Assembly: GCA_965277595.1 (NCBI GenBank)
Contig: CBDIDH010000001.1
Location: forward strand, 1,798,001 to 1,862,000
Direction: 5' to 3'
Origin: CBDIDH01 sp965277595
GTDB taxonomy: Bacteria; Planctomycetota; Planctomycetia; Isosphaerales; Isosphaeraceae
DNA: 64,000 bases
Below are positions 57,628-64,000 of this stretch, piece after piece. The stretch's first letter is position 1; every line of letters starts with the position of its first letter. Below the pieces are notes generated by a model, which made no database searches, was not told the DNA's origin, and saw only the letters and a program-made list of their open reading frames with translations. A program made the translations under genes and the position numbers.

Positions 57628-60324
57628 GTGGCTCGTAAGTCCGCCAAGACGACCGAAACCGGCAGCGTCCCCGACGCCTCCGCGTCTGACAAGTCTGACA
57701 AGAAGACCAAGGCCAAGCCCAAGGCCGCCGCCAAGCCCAAGGCCGCCAGGCCGAAAGCCAGCAAGGCCAAGGCCAGCGCCGCCGTCAAGGAACCGTCCAC
57801 CGGCGGCGGTGTCTGGGACCCCAACGGCCGATCGCTCGTGATCGTCGAGAGCCCGAAGAAGGCCAAGTCGATCAACAAGTTTCTCGGCTCGGCTTACGTC
57901 GTCAAGGCGAGCATGGGGCACGTCCGCGACCTTCCCGACCGGAAGCTCGGCCTTGACGTATTGAACAGCTATGCCCCGACTTACGAGATCATGAAGGGGA
58001 AAAAGGAGACGATCACCGAGCTCAAGCGCGAGGTCGCCAAGGCGGGGATGGTTTATCTCGCCACCGACCCCGACCGCGAAGGCGAGGCGATCGCCTGGCA
58101 CCTTCAGGAAGCGCTCGACCTGCCCGACGAGCGGGTTCGCCGCGTCATGTTTCATGAGATTACCGAAAAGGCGATCAAGGAAGCGTTTACCCACGTCGGT
58201 CCGATCGACATGGACAAGGTGAACGCCCAGCAGGCCCGCCGCTTCCTCGATCGCTTTGTCGGTTATCAGCTCAGTCCCTTGCTCTGGAAGAAGATCGCCC
58301 GACACCTGAGCGCGGGGCGGGTGCAGTCGGTCGCCGTTCGCCTGATCGCCGACCGCGAGAAGGAAATCCGGGCCTTTGTTTCCGAGGAATACTGGAAGAT
58401 CACCGCGACGGTCAGCCCGGCCGGTTCGTCGGTTGAGGCCGATCACTTCGAGGCCGCGCTCACGGAATGGAAAGGGGCGAAGTTCGAGGCGAAGAACGAG
58501 ACCGAGGCTCGGCTGATTCGCGACGCCCTGTTTGAAGCCTCGTATGCCGTCGCCTCGGTCGAAGAGGTGGAGAAACTCGACCGCGCTGATCCCCCTTTCA
58601 AGACGAGCACGCTTCAGCAACAGGGGGCGATCCGCCTGCGGTTCTCCGGCAAGCGGACGATGAAGATCGCCCAGGAACTGTATGAAGGAATCGACGTCGA
58701 CGGCACCGGCCCGGTCGGACTCATCACGTACATGAGGACCGATAGCCTTCGCGTTTCCGACGACGCCGTGACGGCTGTTCGCGAGACGATTAAAAACGAG
58801 TTTGGCGACCGATACTTGCCCGCCAAGGCCGCTCGATATGCCGCCGGCAAGCAGGCCCAGGAGGCTCACGAGGCGATCCGGCCGACCGAACTGGCGCATC
58901 ATCCCGACAAGATCCGTACCCAGCTTTCGCCCGATCAGTTCAAGCTCTATAACCTGATTTACCGCCGGTTCATGGCCAGCCAGATGACCCCGGCGGTCTT
59001 CGCCGTGACGAATGTCTCGGTCGCCGCGGCGGAGGGCCTGTTCAAGACGCAGGGCAAGATCATGAAGTTTGACGGCTACCGGCGGGTCTTGCCCCCCGCC
59101 GGCAAGCAGGAAGATCAGCTCTTGCCGCCGCTCGCGGTCGGCCAGGCGCTTGACCTGCGCAAGCTCGACCCGACGCAGCACTTCACCCAGCCGCCGCCGC
59201 GTTACAGTGAGGCGACGCTCATCAAGGCGCTGGAGAAAGAGAACATTGGTCGGCCGAGCACCTATGCGCCGATCATCCAGACGATTCAGGACCGGCAGTA
59301 CGTCGAACAGAAGGAACGGCGATTTTTCGCCACCGATCTCGGGATGATCGTGACCGACGTCCTCGTCGAGCACTTTCCCAAGATCATGGACCTGAAGTTC
59401 ACCGCGCACATGGAAGACGAGCTTGACGACATCGCCACGGCCAAGGAAGACATGGTCAAGGTGCTCGACGAGTTTTATCACCCCTTCCAGGCCGACCTGA
59501 AGCTTGCCGAGACCCGGATGGAGCGCGTCTCGGTCCCCTCGAACGAGACCTGCCAGGTCTGCGGGGCGCCGATGGTCGTGAAGTTCAGCCGGACCGGCCA
59601 GTTTCTCGGCTGTTCCAAGTATCCCGAGTGCAAGGCGACCCGGCCGATGGACGGCTCGACCCGCGTGGCGGCGGTCGAGACCGAGTTCAAGTGCCCCAAG
59701 TGCGACAAACCGCTGATGCTCCGCGAGAGCAAGCGCGGGCCGTTCATGTCGTGCTCGGGTTACCCGACCTGCAAGGAAGCCTTCAACATCGACGCCGAGG
59801 GGAAGCCCGTCCCCTCGGTGGTTGAGACCGAGCACGTCTGCGAGAAGTGCGGCAAGCCGATGGCCATGCGGCAAGGCTCGCGAGGCGCCTTTCTCGGCTG
59901 CACAGGCTACCCCAAGTGTCGGAACACGGTTCCCGTCGACGACAAGGGCGCGCCCGTCCAGACGGTCAAGGTCGAGGTCAAATGCGAGAAGTGCGGCGGC
60001 CCGATGGGCGTGAAGCAGGGGAGGCGCGGAGCCTTCCTTGGCTGTTTGAACTATCCCAAGTGCAAGAGCACCGCGCCGATTCCCGACGACCTCAAGGAAC
60101 AACTCGGCGAACAGGCCGGCCCCGCGGCCGGAGCACCCTCGGCGGCCAACGACCTCAAGACGATCCAGGTCGAGGAAACGTGTGAGACCTGCGGCGGACC
60201 GATGCTCGTCCGTCGCGGCAAACGTGGATTTTTCCTCGGCTGCGCCAATTATCCCAAGTGCAAGGGGACGCGCGAGCCTGGCGAGGCAACCAAGGAGAAG
60301 ATCGCCGCCGTGACCGGGGGTTGA
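57628..60324 (+). CDS. topA: DNA topoisomerase I with five C-terminal zinc ribbons
   Basis: Type IA topoisomerase relaxing negative supercoils, 898 residues from a GTG with AGGA 7 bp upstream. Residues 1-60 are a Lys/Ala/Pro/Ser-rich basic tail. The Toprim domain starts at LVIVESPKKAKSINKFLG; DPDREGEAIAWHL follows, and the catalytic Tyr368 is in GLITYMRTDSLRVS. The C-terminus carries five C4 zinc ribbons in a row (first CQVCGAPM to CSKYPEC, last CETCGGPM to CANYPKC); E. coli TopA has three. An antisense frame covers most of the gene and is a compositional shadow. Confidence 0.96.
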   Translation: MARKSAKTTETGSVPDASASDKSDKKTKAKPKAAAKPKAARPKASKAKASAAVKEPSTGGGVWDPNGRSLVIVESPKKAKSINKFLGSAYVVKASMGHVRDLPDRKLGLDVLNSYAPTYEIMKGKKETITELKREVAKAGMVYLATDPDREGEAIAWHLQEALDLPDERVRRVMFHEITEKAIKEAFTHVGPIDMDKVNAQQARRFLDRFVGYQLSPLLWKKIARHLSAGRVQSVAVRLIADREKEIRAFVSEEYWKITATVSPAGSSVEADHFEAALTEWKGAKFEAKNETEARLIRDALFEASYAVASVEEVEKLDRADPPFKTSTLQQQGAIRLRFSGKRTMKIAQELYEGIDVDGTGPVGLITYMRTDSLRVSDDAVTAVRETIKNEFGDRYLPAKAARYAAGKQAQEAHEAIRPTELAHHPDKIRTQLSPDQFKLYNLIYRRFMASQMTPAVFAVTNVSVAAAEGLFKTQGKIMKFDGYRRVLPPAGKQEDQLLPPLAVGQALDLRKLDPTQHFTQPPPRYSEATLIKALEKENIGRPSTYAPIIQTIQDRQYVEQKERRFFATDLGMIVTDVLVEHFPKIMDLKFTAHMEDELDDIATAKEDMVKVLDEFYHPFQADLKLAETRMERVSVPSNETCQVCGAPMVVKFSRTGQFLGCSKYPECKATRPMDGSTRVAAVETEFKCPKCDKPLMLRESKRGPFMSCSGYPTCKEAFNIDAEGKPVPSVVETEHVCEKCGKPMAMRQGSRGAFLGCTGYPKCRNTVPVDDKGAPVQTVKVEVKCEKCGGPMGVKQGRRGAFLGCLNYPKCKSTAPIPDDLKEQLGEQAGPAAGAPSAANDLKTIQVEETCETCGGPMLVRRGKRGFFLGCANYPKCKGTREPGEATKEKIAAVTGG

Positions 60325-60364
60325 ACCCCTCGGCGCCTGATTTGCTCAAAAAGACAATCCTCAG

Positions 60365-60396
60365 CGCGGGGTCCTTTGTGGCCCCGCGTCTTGTTT
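60365..60396 (+). terminator. Probable Rho-independent terminator of topA
   Basis: CGCGGGG (60365-60371) pairs with CCCCGCG (60382-60388) around a 10-nt loop and is followed by TCTTGTTT. It lies 40 bp past the topA stop. Confidence 0.7.
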
Positions 60397-60438
60397 CGCG
60401 GCTCAAAGCGTTCACGCAATAGCAAAAAGGACTCTCCC

Positions 60439-60690
60439 ATGCCTCAGCCCAACGTCACCGTCTACGGATCGCACACCTGCCCCGATACCGAGCGCGCGCT
60501 CAAGTTCCTGGCCTCGAAGGATGTTCCCGTCGAGTTCAAGGACGTCGACAAGTCTCCCGAGTTCAACGACTACATCGCCGTCTTGAACCAAGGGAAGCGC
60601 GTGATGCCGACGATTCAGATCAACAATGTCGATTATTTCAATCCGTCCGAGGCGGATCTCGCCGCGGCCGTGGAAAAGGCGTCGAAATAG
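60439..60690 (+). CDS. Glutaredoxin-like protein (monothiol CPDT)
   Basis: An 83-residue thioredoxin-fold protein. The active-site segment VYGSHTCPDTERALKFL has a single Cys at the N-terminal position (CPDT), then the conserved cis-Pro loop KRVMPTIQINNVDYFNPS. It lacks the usual CPYC of dithiol glutaredoxins. AAAAGG lies 8 bp before the ATG. A role in redox or iron-sulfur handling is plausible but not shown by sequence. Confidence 0.82.
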   Translation: MPQPNVTVYGSHTCPDTERALKFLASKDVPVEFKDVDKSPEFNDYIAVLNQGKRVMPTIQINNVDYFNPSEADLAAAVEKASK

Positions 60691-60718
60691 TCTTTGGAGA
60701 CACGTCGCCCCGGGACCT

Positions 60719-60742
60719 GGCGAAGGCTTGCTAACCTTCGCC
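60719..60742. terminator. Hairpin between convergent grx-like and acpS genes
   Basis: 8-bp arms GGCGAAGG and CCTTCGCC (60719-60726, 60735-60742) with an 8-nt loop cover the acpS stop codon. There is no T-run, so the terminator call is weak. Confidence 0.35.
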
Positions 60743-61168
60743 CTCCTGGACATCCTCGGTTCCCGTCTTGGGGCGGTTCGATCCGCCCTGGCTCACCGCG
60801 AGGGCATAGGCGGTGGCATACGTCCGACACTGCGCGATCGAGATGAGAATATCGCCGATCCCTCGCTTGATCGCGGCCTCTTTCGCGCCGCCGCAGACGT
60901 GAACGCGGGGCTCGCCGAGGACGGAGTTTCTCACTTCCAGGTCGGTCCAGGCAATTCCTCGGCTCCAGCGGATACCGATGGCCTTGAGAATTGCCTCCTT
61001 CGCCGCCCAGCGCCCGGCGAAGTGTTCGATCGCGTGCTTCCGCGACTGGCAGAAGCGGATCTCGCGTTCGGTATAGACGCGTCTCAAAAATAACTCGCCG
61101 TGCTGCTCGATCATCTTGCCGATGCGCGGGCATTCGATGATTTCGGTGCCGATCCCGAGGATCTCCAT
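60731..61168 (-). CDS. acpS: Holo-[acyl-carrier-protein] synthase
   Basis: Transfers 4'-phosphopantetheine from CoA to acyl carrier protein. Family motifs are GIGTEIIECPRIG at the N-terminus and FAGRWAAKEAILKAIG with the catalytic Glu and Lys. The first motif has Glu where most AcpS proteins have the metal-binding Asp (GxDxxE pattern). 145 residues include about 20 polar residues at the C-terminus beyond the usual length. It is convergent with the glutaredoxin-like gene. Confidence 0.9.
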   Translation of the reverse strand: MEILGIGTEIIECPRIGKMIEQHGELFLRRVYTEREIRFCQSRKHAIEHFAGRWAAKEAILKAIGIRWSRGIAWTDLEVRNSVLGEPRVHVCGGAKEAAIKRGIGDILISIAQCRTYATAYALAVSQGGSNRPKTGTEDVQEGEG

Positions 61169-61421
61169 CGTCGGTACGTCCCGCGATAATTCCAGGTCGT
61201 GTGGCGCGGTGAGGACGCGGGAAATTTTTCAGGTTTTAGTGTATCGACGACAGGGGCGTGGGCCAAGTCGCGTCGCGGGGTCGCGGCGTGCGAGATATAC
61301 TTGGGAAATGGCGCGGGGGTGGCGAAAGGACTTGCCGAACGATCAAGACCGTCGCCTTGCGGATCAAAGCCCTTCTCAGAGGTGTGGCGGCCCGCTTGCG
61401 AACTCCAGCGAGGAGGCGAAT

Positions 61422-61646
61422 TTGAGTCACCTTTTGCAACAACTGGGAATTGAGCGGTTAAGCCCGGCGGAGCGCCTGGAATTGATTGGTCAGATCTGGG
61501 ACAGCCTCGCGGAATCCGACATTGCTCCCGCGATGCCTGACTGGCATCGGCGCGAGCTGGAACGTCGCCTGGCCGAGGCGGATGCCAACCCTGGAGCCGG
61601 CCTTCCCTGGGACGTCGTCAAGGCCCGCCTGGCAAAGCGATCATGA
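61422..61646 (+). CDS. Antitoxin, addiction-module component (Unstab_antitox family)
   Basis: A 74-residue antitoxin from a TTG with GAGGAGG 5 bp upstream. The body LSPAERLELIGQIWDSLAES, then PDWHRRELERRLAEADANPG and LPWDVVKARL, is the classical pattern of the Unstab_antitox family that pairs with ParE/RelE toxins. Its stop overlaps the toxin start (ATGA), the normal antitoxin-first order, so the two are translated together. Autoregulation is likely, but no operator was picked out. Confidence 0.87.
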   Translation: MSHLLQQLGIERLSPAERLELIGQIWDSLAESDIAPAMPDWHRRELERRLAEADANPGAGLPWDVVKARLAKRS

Positions 61647-61939
61647 CGCTTCCCGTCGTTATTCGCCAGGAGTCCGAAGAGGATCTGTTGCTGACTTGCG
61701 ATTGGTATGATCGTCAGAGTGCGGCACTCGGTAAAATCTTCACGGCGCAATTCGCCGCGGTTCTTGAACAGGTGGCGGCCACGCCCGAGCTTTTTGCGAT
61801 TCAATGGAACAACGTCCGATCGTGCCAGTTGCGGCGATTTCCTTATATCCTTGATTACCGGCTCTTGACCGACCGAACTGAGGTTCTCGCTGTTCTTCAC
61901 AGCAGTCGAGACCCAGCGGCCTGGCGAACTCGCGTTTAA
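61643..61939 (+). CDS. ParE/RelE-superfamily toxin
   Basis: A 98-residue toxin of the ParE/RelE fold. The start VVIRQESEEDLLLTCDWYDR matches the first strand and helix of the family, followed by FTAQFAAVLEQVAATPELFA, a middle strand CQLRRFPYILDYRLL and the C-terminal strand VLAVLHSSRDPAAW. The HSSRDPAAW ending is typical of the ParE-like branch. It probably inhibits DNA gyrase or translation; the target is not determinable from sequence. It sits directly ahead of the uvrD gene. Confidence 0.85.
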   Translation: MTLPVVIRQESEEDLLLTCDWYDRQSAALGKIFTAQFAAVLEQVAATPELFAIQWNNVRSCQLRRFPYILDYRLLTDRTEVLAVLHSSRDPAAWRTRV

Positions 61940-61966
61940 CTCGGCCTCGGCCTTGGCCTCCCAGGG

Positions 61967-64000
61967 ATGGAACGCCTGCTCATGGATCTTCTCGCCGACC
62001 TGACCCCCGCGCAGCGACAGGCCGTGACGCACGTCAACGGCCCCTTACTCGTGCTCGCGGCGGCGGGATCGGGCAAGACGCGGGTCATTACGCGTCGGGT
62101 CGCGTATTTGATGTCGCAAGGCATTTCCGGCAAGAACATCCTCGCCCTGACCTTTACCAACAAGGCCGCCGGCGAGATGCGGCAGCGGATCGGCTCACTC
62201 GCGCCCGACTCGGGCGTCTGGGTCGGCACCTTTCATGCCCTTTGCGCCCGGCTCTTGCGATCGTATGCGCCGCTCGTCGGCCTCGATCGCGGGTTCACGA
62301 TTTATGACCAGGGCGATCGCCTCCGCGCCATCAAGCAGACGATGACGCAACTGGATCTTGATGGCGTCTCGGTCCCCCCCGAACGGGTCGACGCGGCGAT
62401 CAGCCACGCCAAGAACAAGCTGGAAGGTCCCGAAGCCCTGGCGCGACACGGCGATCACGTCGCCGCCGTGGCCGCTCGCGTATACGCCGCCTATCAAAAA
62501 CGGCTCAGAGACTCGTCGGCCGTTGATTTTGATGACCTGCTCGTCCACATCGTCACGATCCTTCGCGAACATCCCCAGGTCCGCGCCGATCTCGACGCGC
62601 GCTTTCGGTATGTTCTCGTCGACGAGTACCAGGACACCAACCTCGCCCAGTACGCGATTGTTCGGGGTATTTCGACGCTGCATCCCAACCTCTGCGTCAC
62701 CGGCGACCCGGACCAGTCCATTTACGGCTGGCGCGGGGCGAACCTTGGAAATATCCTCAAGTTCGAGGATGATTTCCCCGGCTGCAAGGTCGTCAAGCTC
62801 GAACAGAACTATCGAAGCACCAAGAACATCCTGCATGCGGCCGATACCCTGATCAAACACAATCAGCGCCGCAAATCCAAAGGGTTGACGACCGAGAACC
62901 CCCGCGGCGCTCCTGTGGAATTGACCATCTACACGACCGAGGCCGACGAGGCGCGCGGAGTCGCCTCGAAGATTGTCGAGAAGGTCCGCGAGGGCGAATA
63001 TACCTATGGCGACGTCGCGGTCTTTTGCCGGGTCACGGCCTTGACGCGGAACTTCGAGCAAGCCTTTCGCGCGGCGAAGATCCCTTATCAGGTCATCGGC
63101 GGCCTCTCCTTTTATGAGCGGCAGGAGATCAAGGACGTTCTCGGCTATCTCAGCCTGATGGCGAATTCGAAGGACAACATCGCCTTCACAAGGGTTGTCA
63201 ACGTCCCCCCCCGAGGCGTCGGCGCCACGACCCTGGAAAAGCTCAATGAGCGAGCCGATGCCCTGGGAATCCCCTTGCTCGCCATGGCGCGGCAGGCAAC
63301 GGCCGTTCCCGGTCTCAAGGATCGCGCCGCCTCGGCGCTCCGCGATTTCAGTCTCTTGATGGACGAACTGACCGCCCTTCGCGATCAGACGGCCGAGGAA
63401 GTCACGCGCAAGCTGCTGGCGCTTTCCGGCTATCACGACTATCTCGCCTCGAACAACAAGGGCGAGGGTGAAGACAGGCTGGCGAACCTCGACGAACTCG
63501 TTTCCGCCGCTCGTGAATTCGATCGCGAACACCACGGAGCCTCGGTGCTCGACTTCATGGAAGAGATCAGCCTCGCCTCGTCGGTCGATCGCTGGAAGGA
63601 CGAGGCAGGGGCCGTTACCCTGATGACGATGCACGCCGCGAAGGGCCTGGAATTCCCTTTGGTATTCGTCGTGGGCATCGAGCAAGGGATCTTGCCGCAC
63701 TCAAGGGCGAATGAGGACGACGCCCAGATGGAAGAAGAGCGCAGGCTTTTCTTCGTCGGGATCACACGGGCCGAGCGCGAGCTGTACCTGAGCCATTGCC
63801 GGATTCGCGAATTTCGCGGCCAGCGACAGCCGACGATCCCCTCGCGGTTCCTCTCCGAACTTCCCGACGACGCGATGGTCTTCCGCGACCTCTCGGAGAT
63901 CTCCGTTCGAGCCCCCTTGCCGGCGCGTCGCCCCGAGTTTCGCGCTCCGGCGGGCTCGGGCTTTCGACTCACGACGGCCGCGGCGCTTGGCGGGGGATCG
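61967..64000 (+). CDS. UvrD/PcrA-family DNA helicase (3' end outside window)
   Basis: A superfamily 1A 3'-5' helicase for repair and recombination. The frame is open to the last base (678 codons); about 50-100 C-terminal residues are expected beyond it. The Q-motif region is DLLADLTPAQRQAV; motif I LAAAGSGKTRV; Ia LTFTNKAAGEMRQR; II VLVDEYQDTN; III GDPDQSIYGWRGAN; IV FCRV near AVFCRVTALTRNFEQAF; V LMTMHAAKGLEFPLVFV; VI FFVGITRAERELYLS. ATG 61967 is used; ATG 61982 is equally possible. It lies 28 bp after the toxin gene. Confidence 0.95.
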   Translation, partial: MERLLMDLLADLTPAQRQAVTHVNGPLLVLAAAGSGKTRVITRRVAYLMSQGISGKNILALTFTNKAAGEMRQRIGSLAPDSGVWVGTFHALCARLLRSYAPLVGLDRGFTIYDQGDRLRAIKQTMTQLDLDGVSVPPERVDAAISHAKNKLEGPEALARHGDHVAAVAARVYAAYQKRLRDSSAVDFDDLLVHIVTILREHPQVRADLDARFRYVLVDEYQDTNLAQYAIVRGISTLHPNLCVTGDPDQSIYGWRGANLGNILKFEDDFPGCKVVKLEQNYRSTKNILHAADTLIKHNQRRKSKGLTTENPRGAPVELTIYTTEADEARGVASKIVEKVREGEYTYGDVAVFCRVTALTRNFEQAFRAAKIPYQVIGGLSFYERQEIKDVLGYLSLMANSKDNIAFTRVVNVPPRGVGATTLEKLNERADALGIPLLAMARQATAVPGLKDRAASALRDFSLLMDELTALRDQTAEEVTRKLLALSGYHDYLASNNKGEGEDRLANLDELVSAAREFDREHHGASVLDFMEEISLASSVDRWKDEAGAVTLMTMHAAKGLEFPLVFVVGIEQGILPHSRANEDDAQMEEERRLFFVGITRAERELYLSHCRIREFRGQRQPTIPSRFLSELPDDAMVFRDLSEISVRAPLPARRPEFRAPAGSGFRLTTAAALGGGS

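Noticed and set aside
57592..60102. Minus-strand open frame (about 836 codons) opposite topA
   Set aside because: Shadow of codon bias; topA is certain and the antisense product has no family signature or signal.
62195..63700. Minus-strand open frame (about 501 codons) opposite the uvrD/pcrA gene
   Set aside because: Lies entirely within the helicase gene and matches no protein pattern; the helicase motifs run uninterrupted on the plus strand.

Overview
The window looks like a chromosomal segment from a GC-rich planctomycete, most likely of the Isosphaeraceae. The basis is family-level and comes from reading the sequence, not from a search: a secreted protease opens with an LEPR-xLL-like sorting motif, there is a histone-H1-like Lys/Ala/Pro protein, genes are loosely packed with many TTG and GTG starts behind good Shine-Dalgarno sites, and housekeeping genes are split into short operons. 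No rRNA, CRISPR array, prophage or transposase gene is visible. One tRNA (Asp-GTC) is present. Genes run off both ends.

Layout. 1-9989 (+): the 3' part of a bacteriophytochrome kinase, a single-domain response regulator and a REC-PAS-GAF-kinase-REC hybrid kinase, followed by a TolC/EmrA/EmrB-type tripartite efflux operon. 10280-12178 (-): a secreted sedolisin. 12676-19074: metG, a tiny ribbon-helix-helix-like protein, a membrane-anchored dual-specificity phosphatase, a sugar-nucleotide epimerase, a deoxyhypusine-synthase-like enzyme and Sua5/TsaC. 19086-20944 (-): ruvAB. 21846-27063: H1-like protein, Tat-exported glycosylasparaginase, HEAT lipoprotein, and MutS2 without its Smr domain. 27139-34450 (-): tRNA-Asp, an HhH-GPD glycosylase-like protein, then rbfA, a DUF503 gene, infB and nusA. 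34816-43137: tatD, a small membrane protein, queE coupled to a TPR-thioredoxin fusion, a sulfotransferase and purEK. 43181-47105: a BatA/BatB-C/BatD set. 47177-48394 (-): a DEAD-box helicase. 49842-51774 (-): an island of small hypothetical genes including an Imm21-type immunity protein. 52352-55390: ECF sigma factor, zinc-finger anti-sigma factor and a secreted partner. 55467-64000: a PpiD/SurA-like chaperone, topA, a glutaredoxin-like protein, acpS, a toxin-antitoxin pair and the start of uvrD/pcrA.

The most unusual feature is non-coding. Seven intergenic elements at five loci are built from degenerate 7-bp units arranged as inverted arms. Some carry terminal inverted repeats, and two sub-families share an end sequence. 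Four of the five loci lie between divergently transcribed genes. They look like a non-autonomous palindromic repeat family and are the best candidate here for something undescribed. The second candidate is the minus-strand island near 50-52 kb, where separate small genes carry a shared downstream motif and operator-like palindromes.

Recurring themes are nucleoid and DNA transactions (H1-like protein, TopA with a basic N-terminal tail and five zinc ribbons, glycosylase with a basic C-terminal tail, RuvAB, MutS2, UvrD) and translation or RNA functions (NusA, IF-2, RbfA, MetG, TsaC, DEAD-box helicase).
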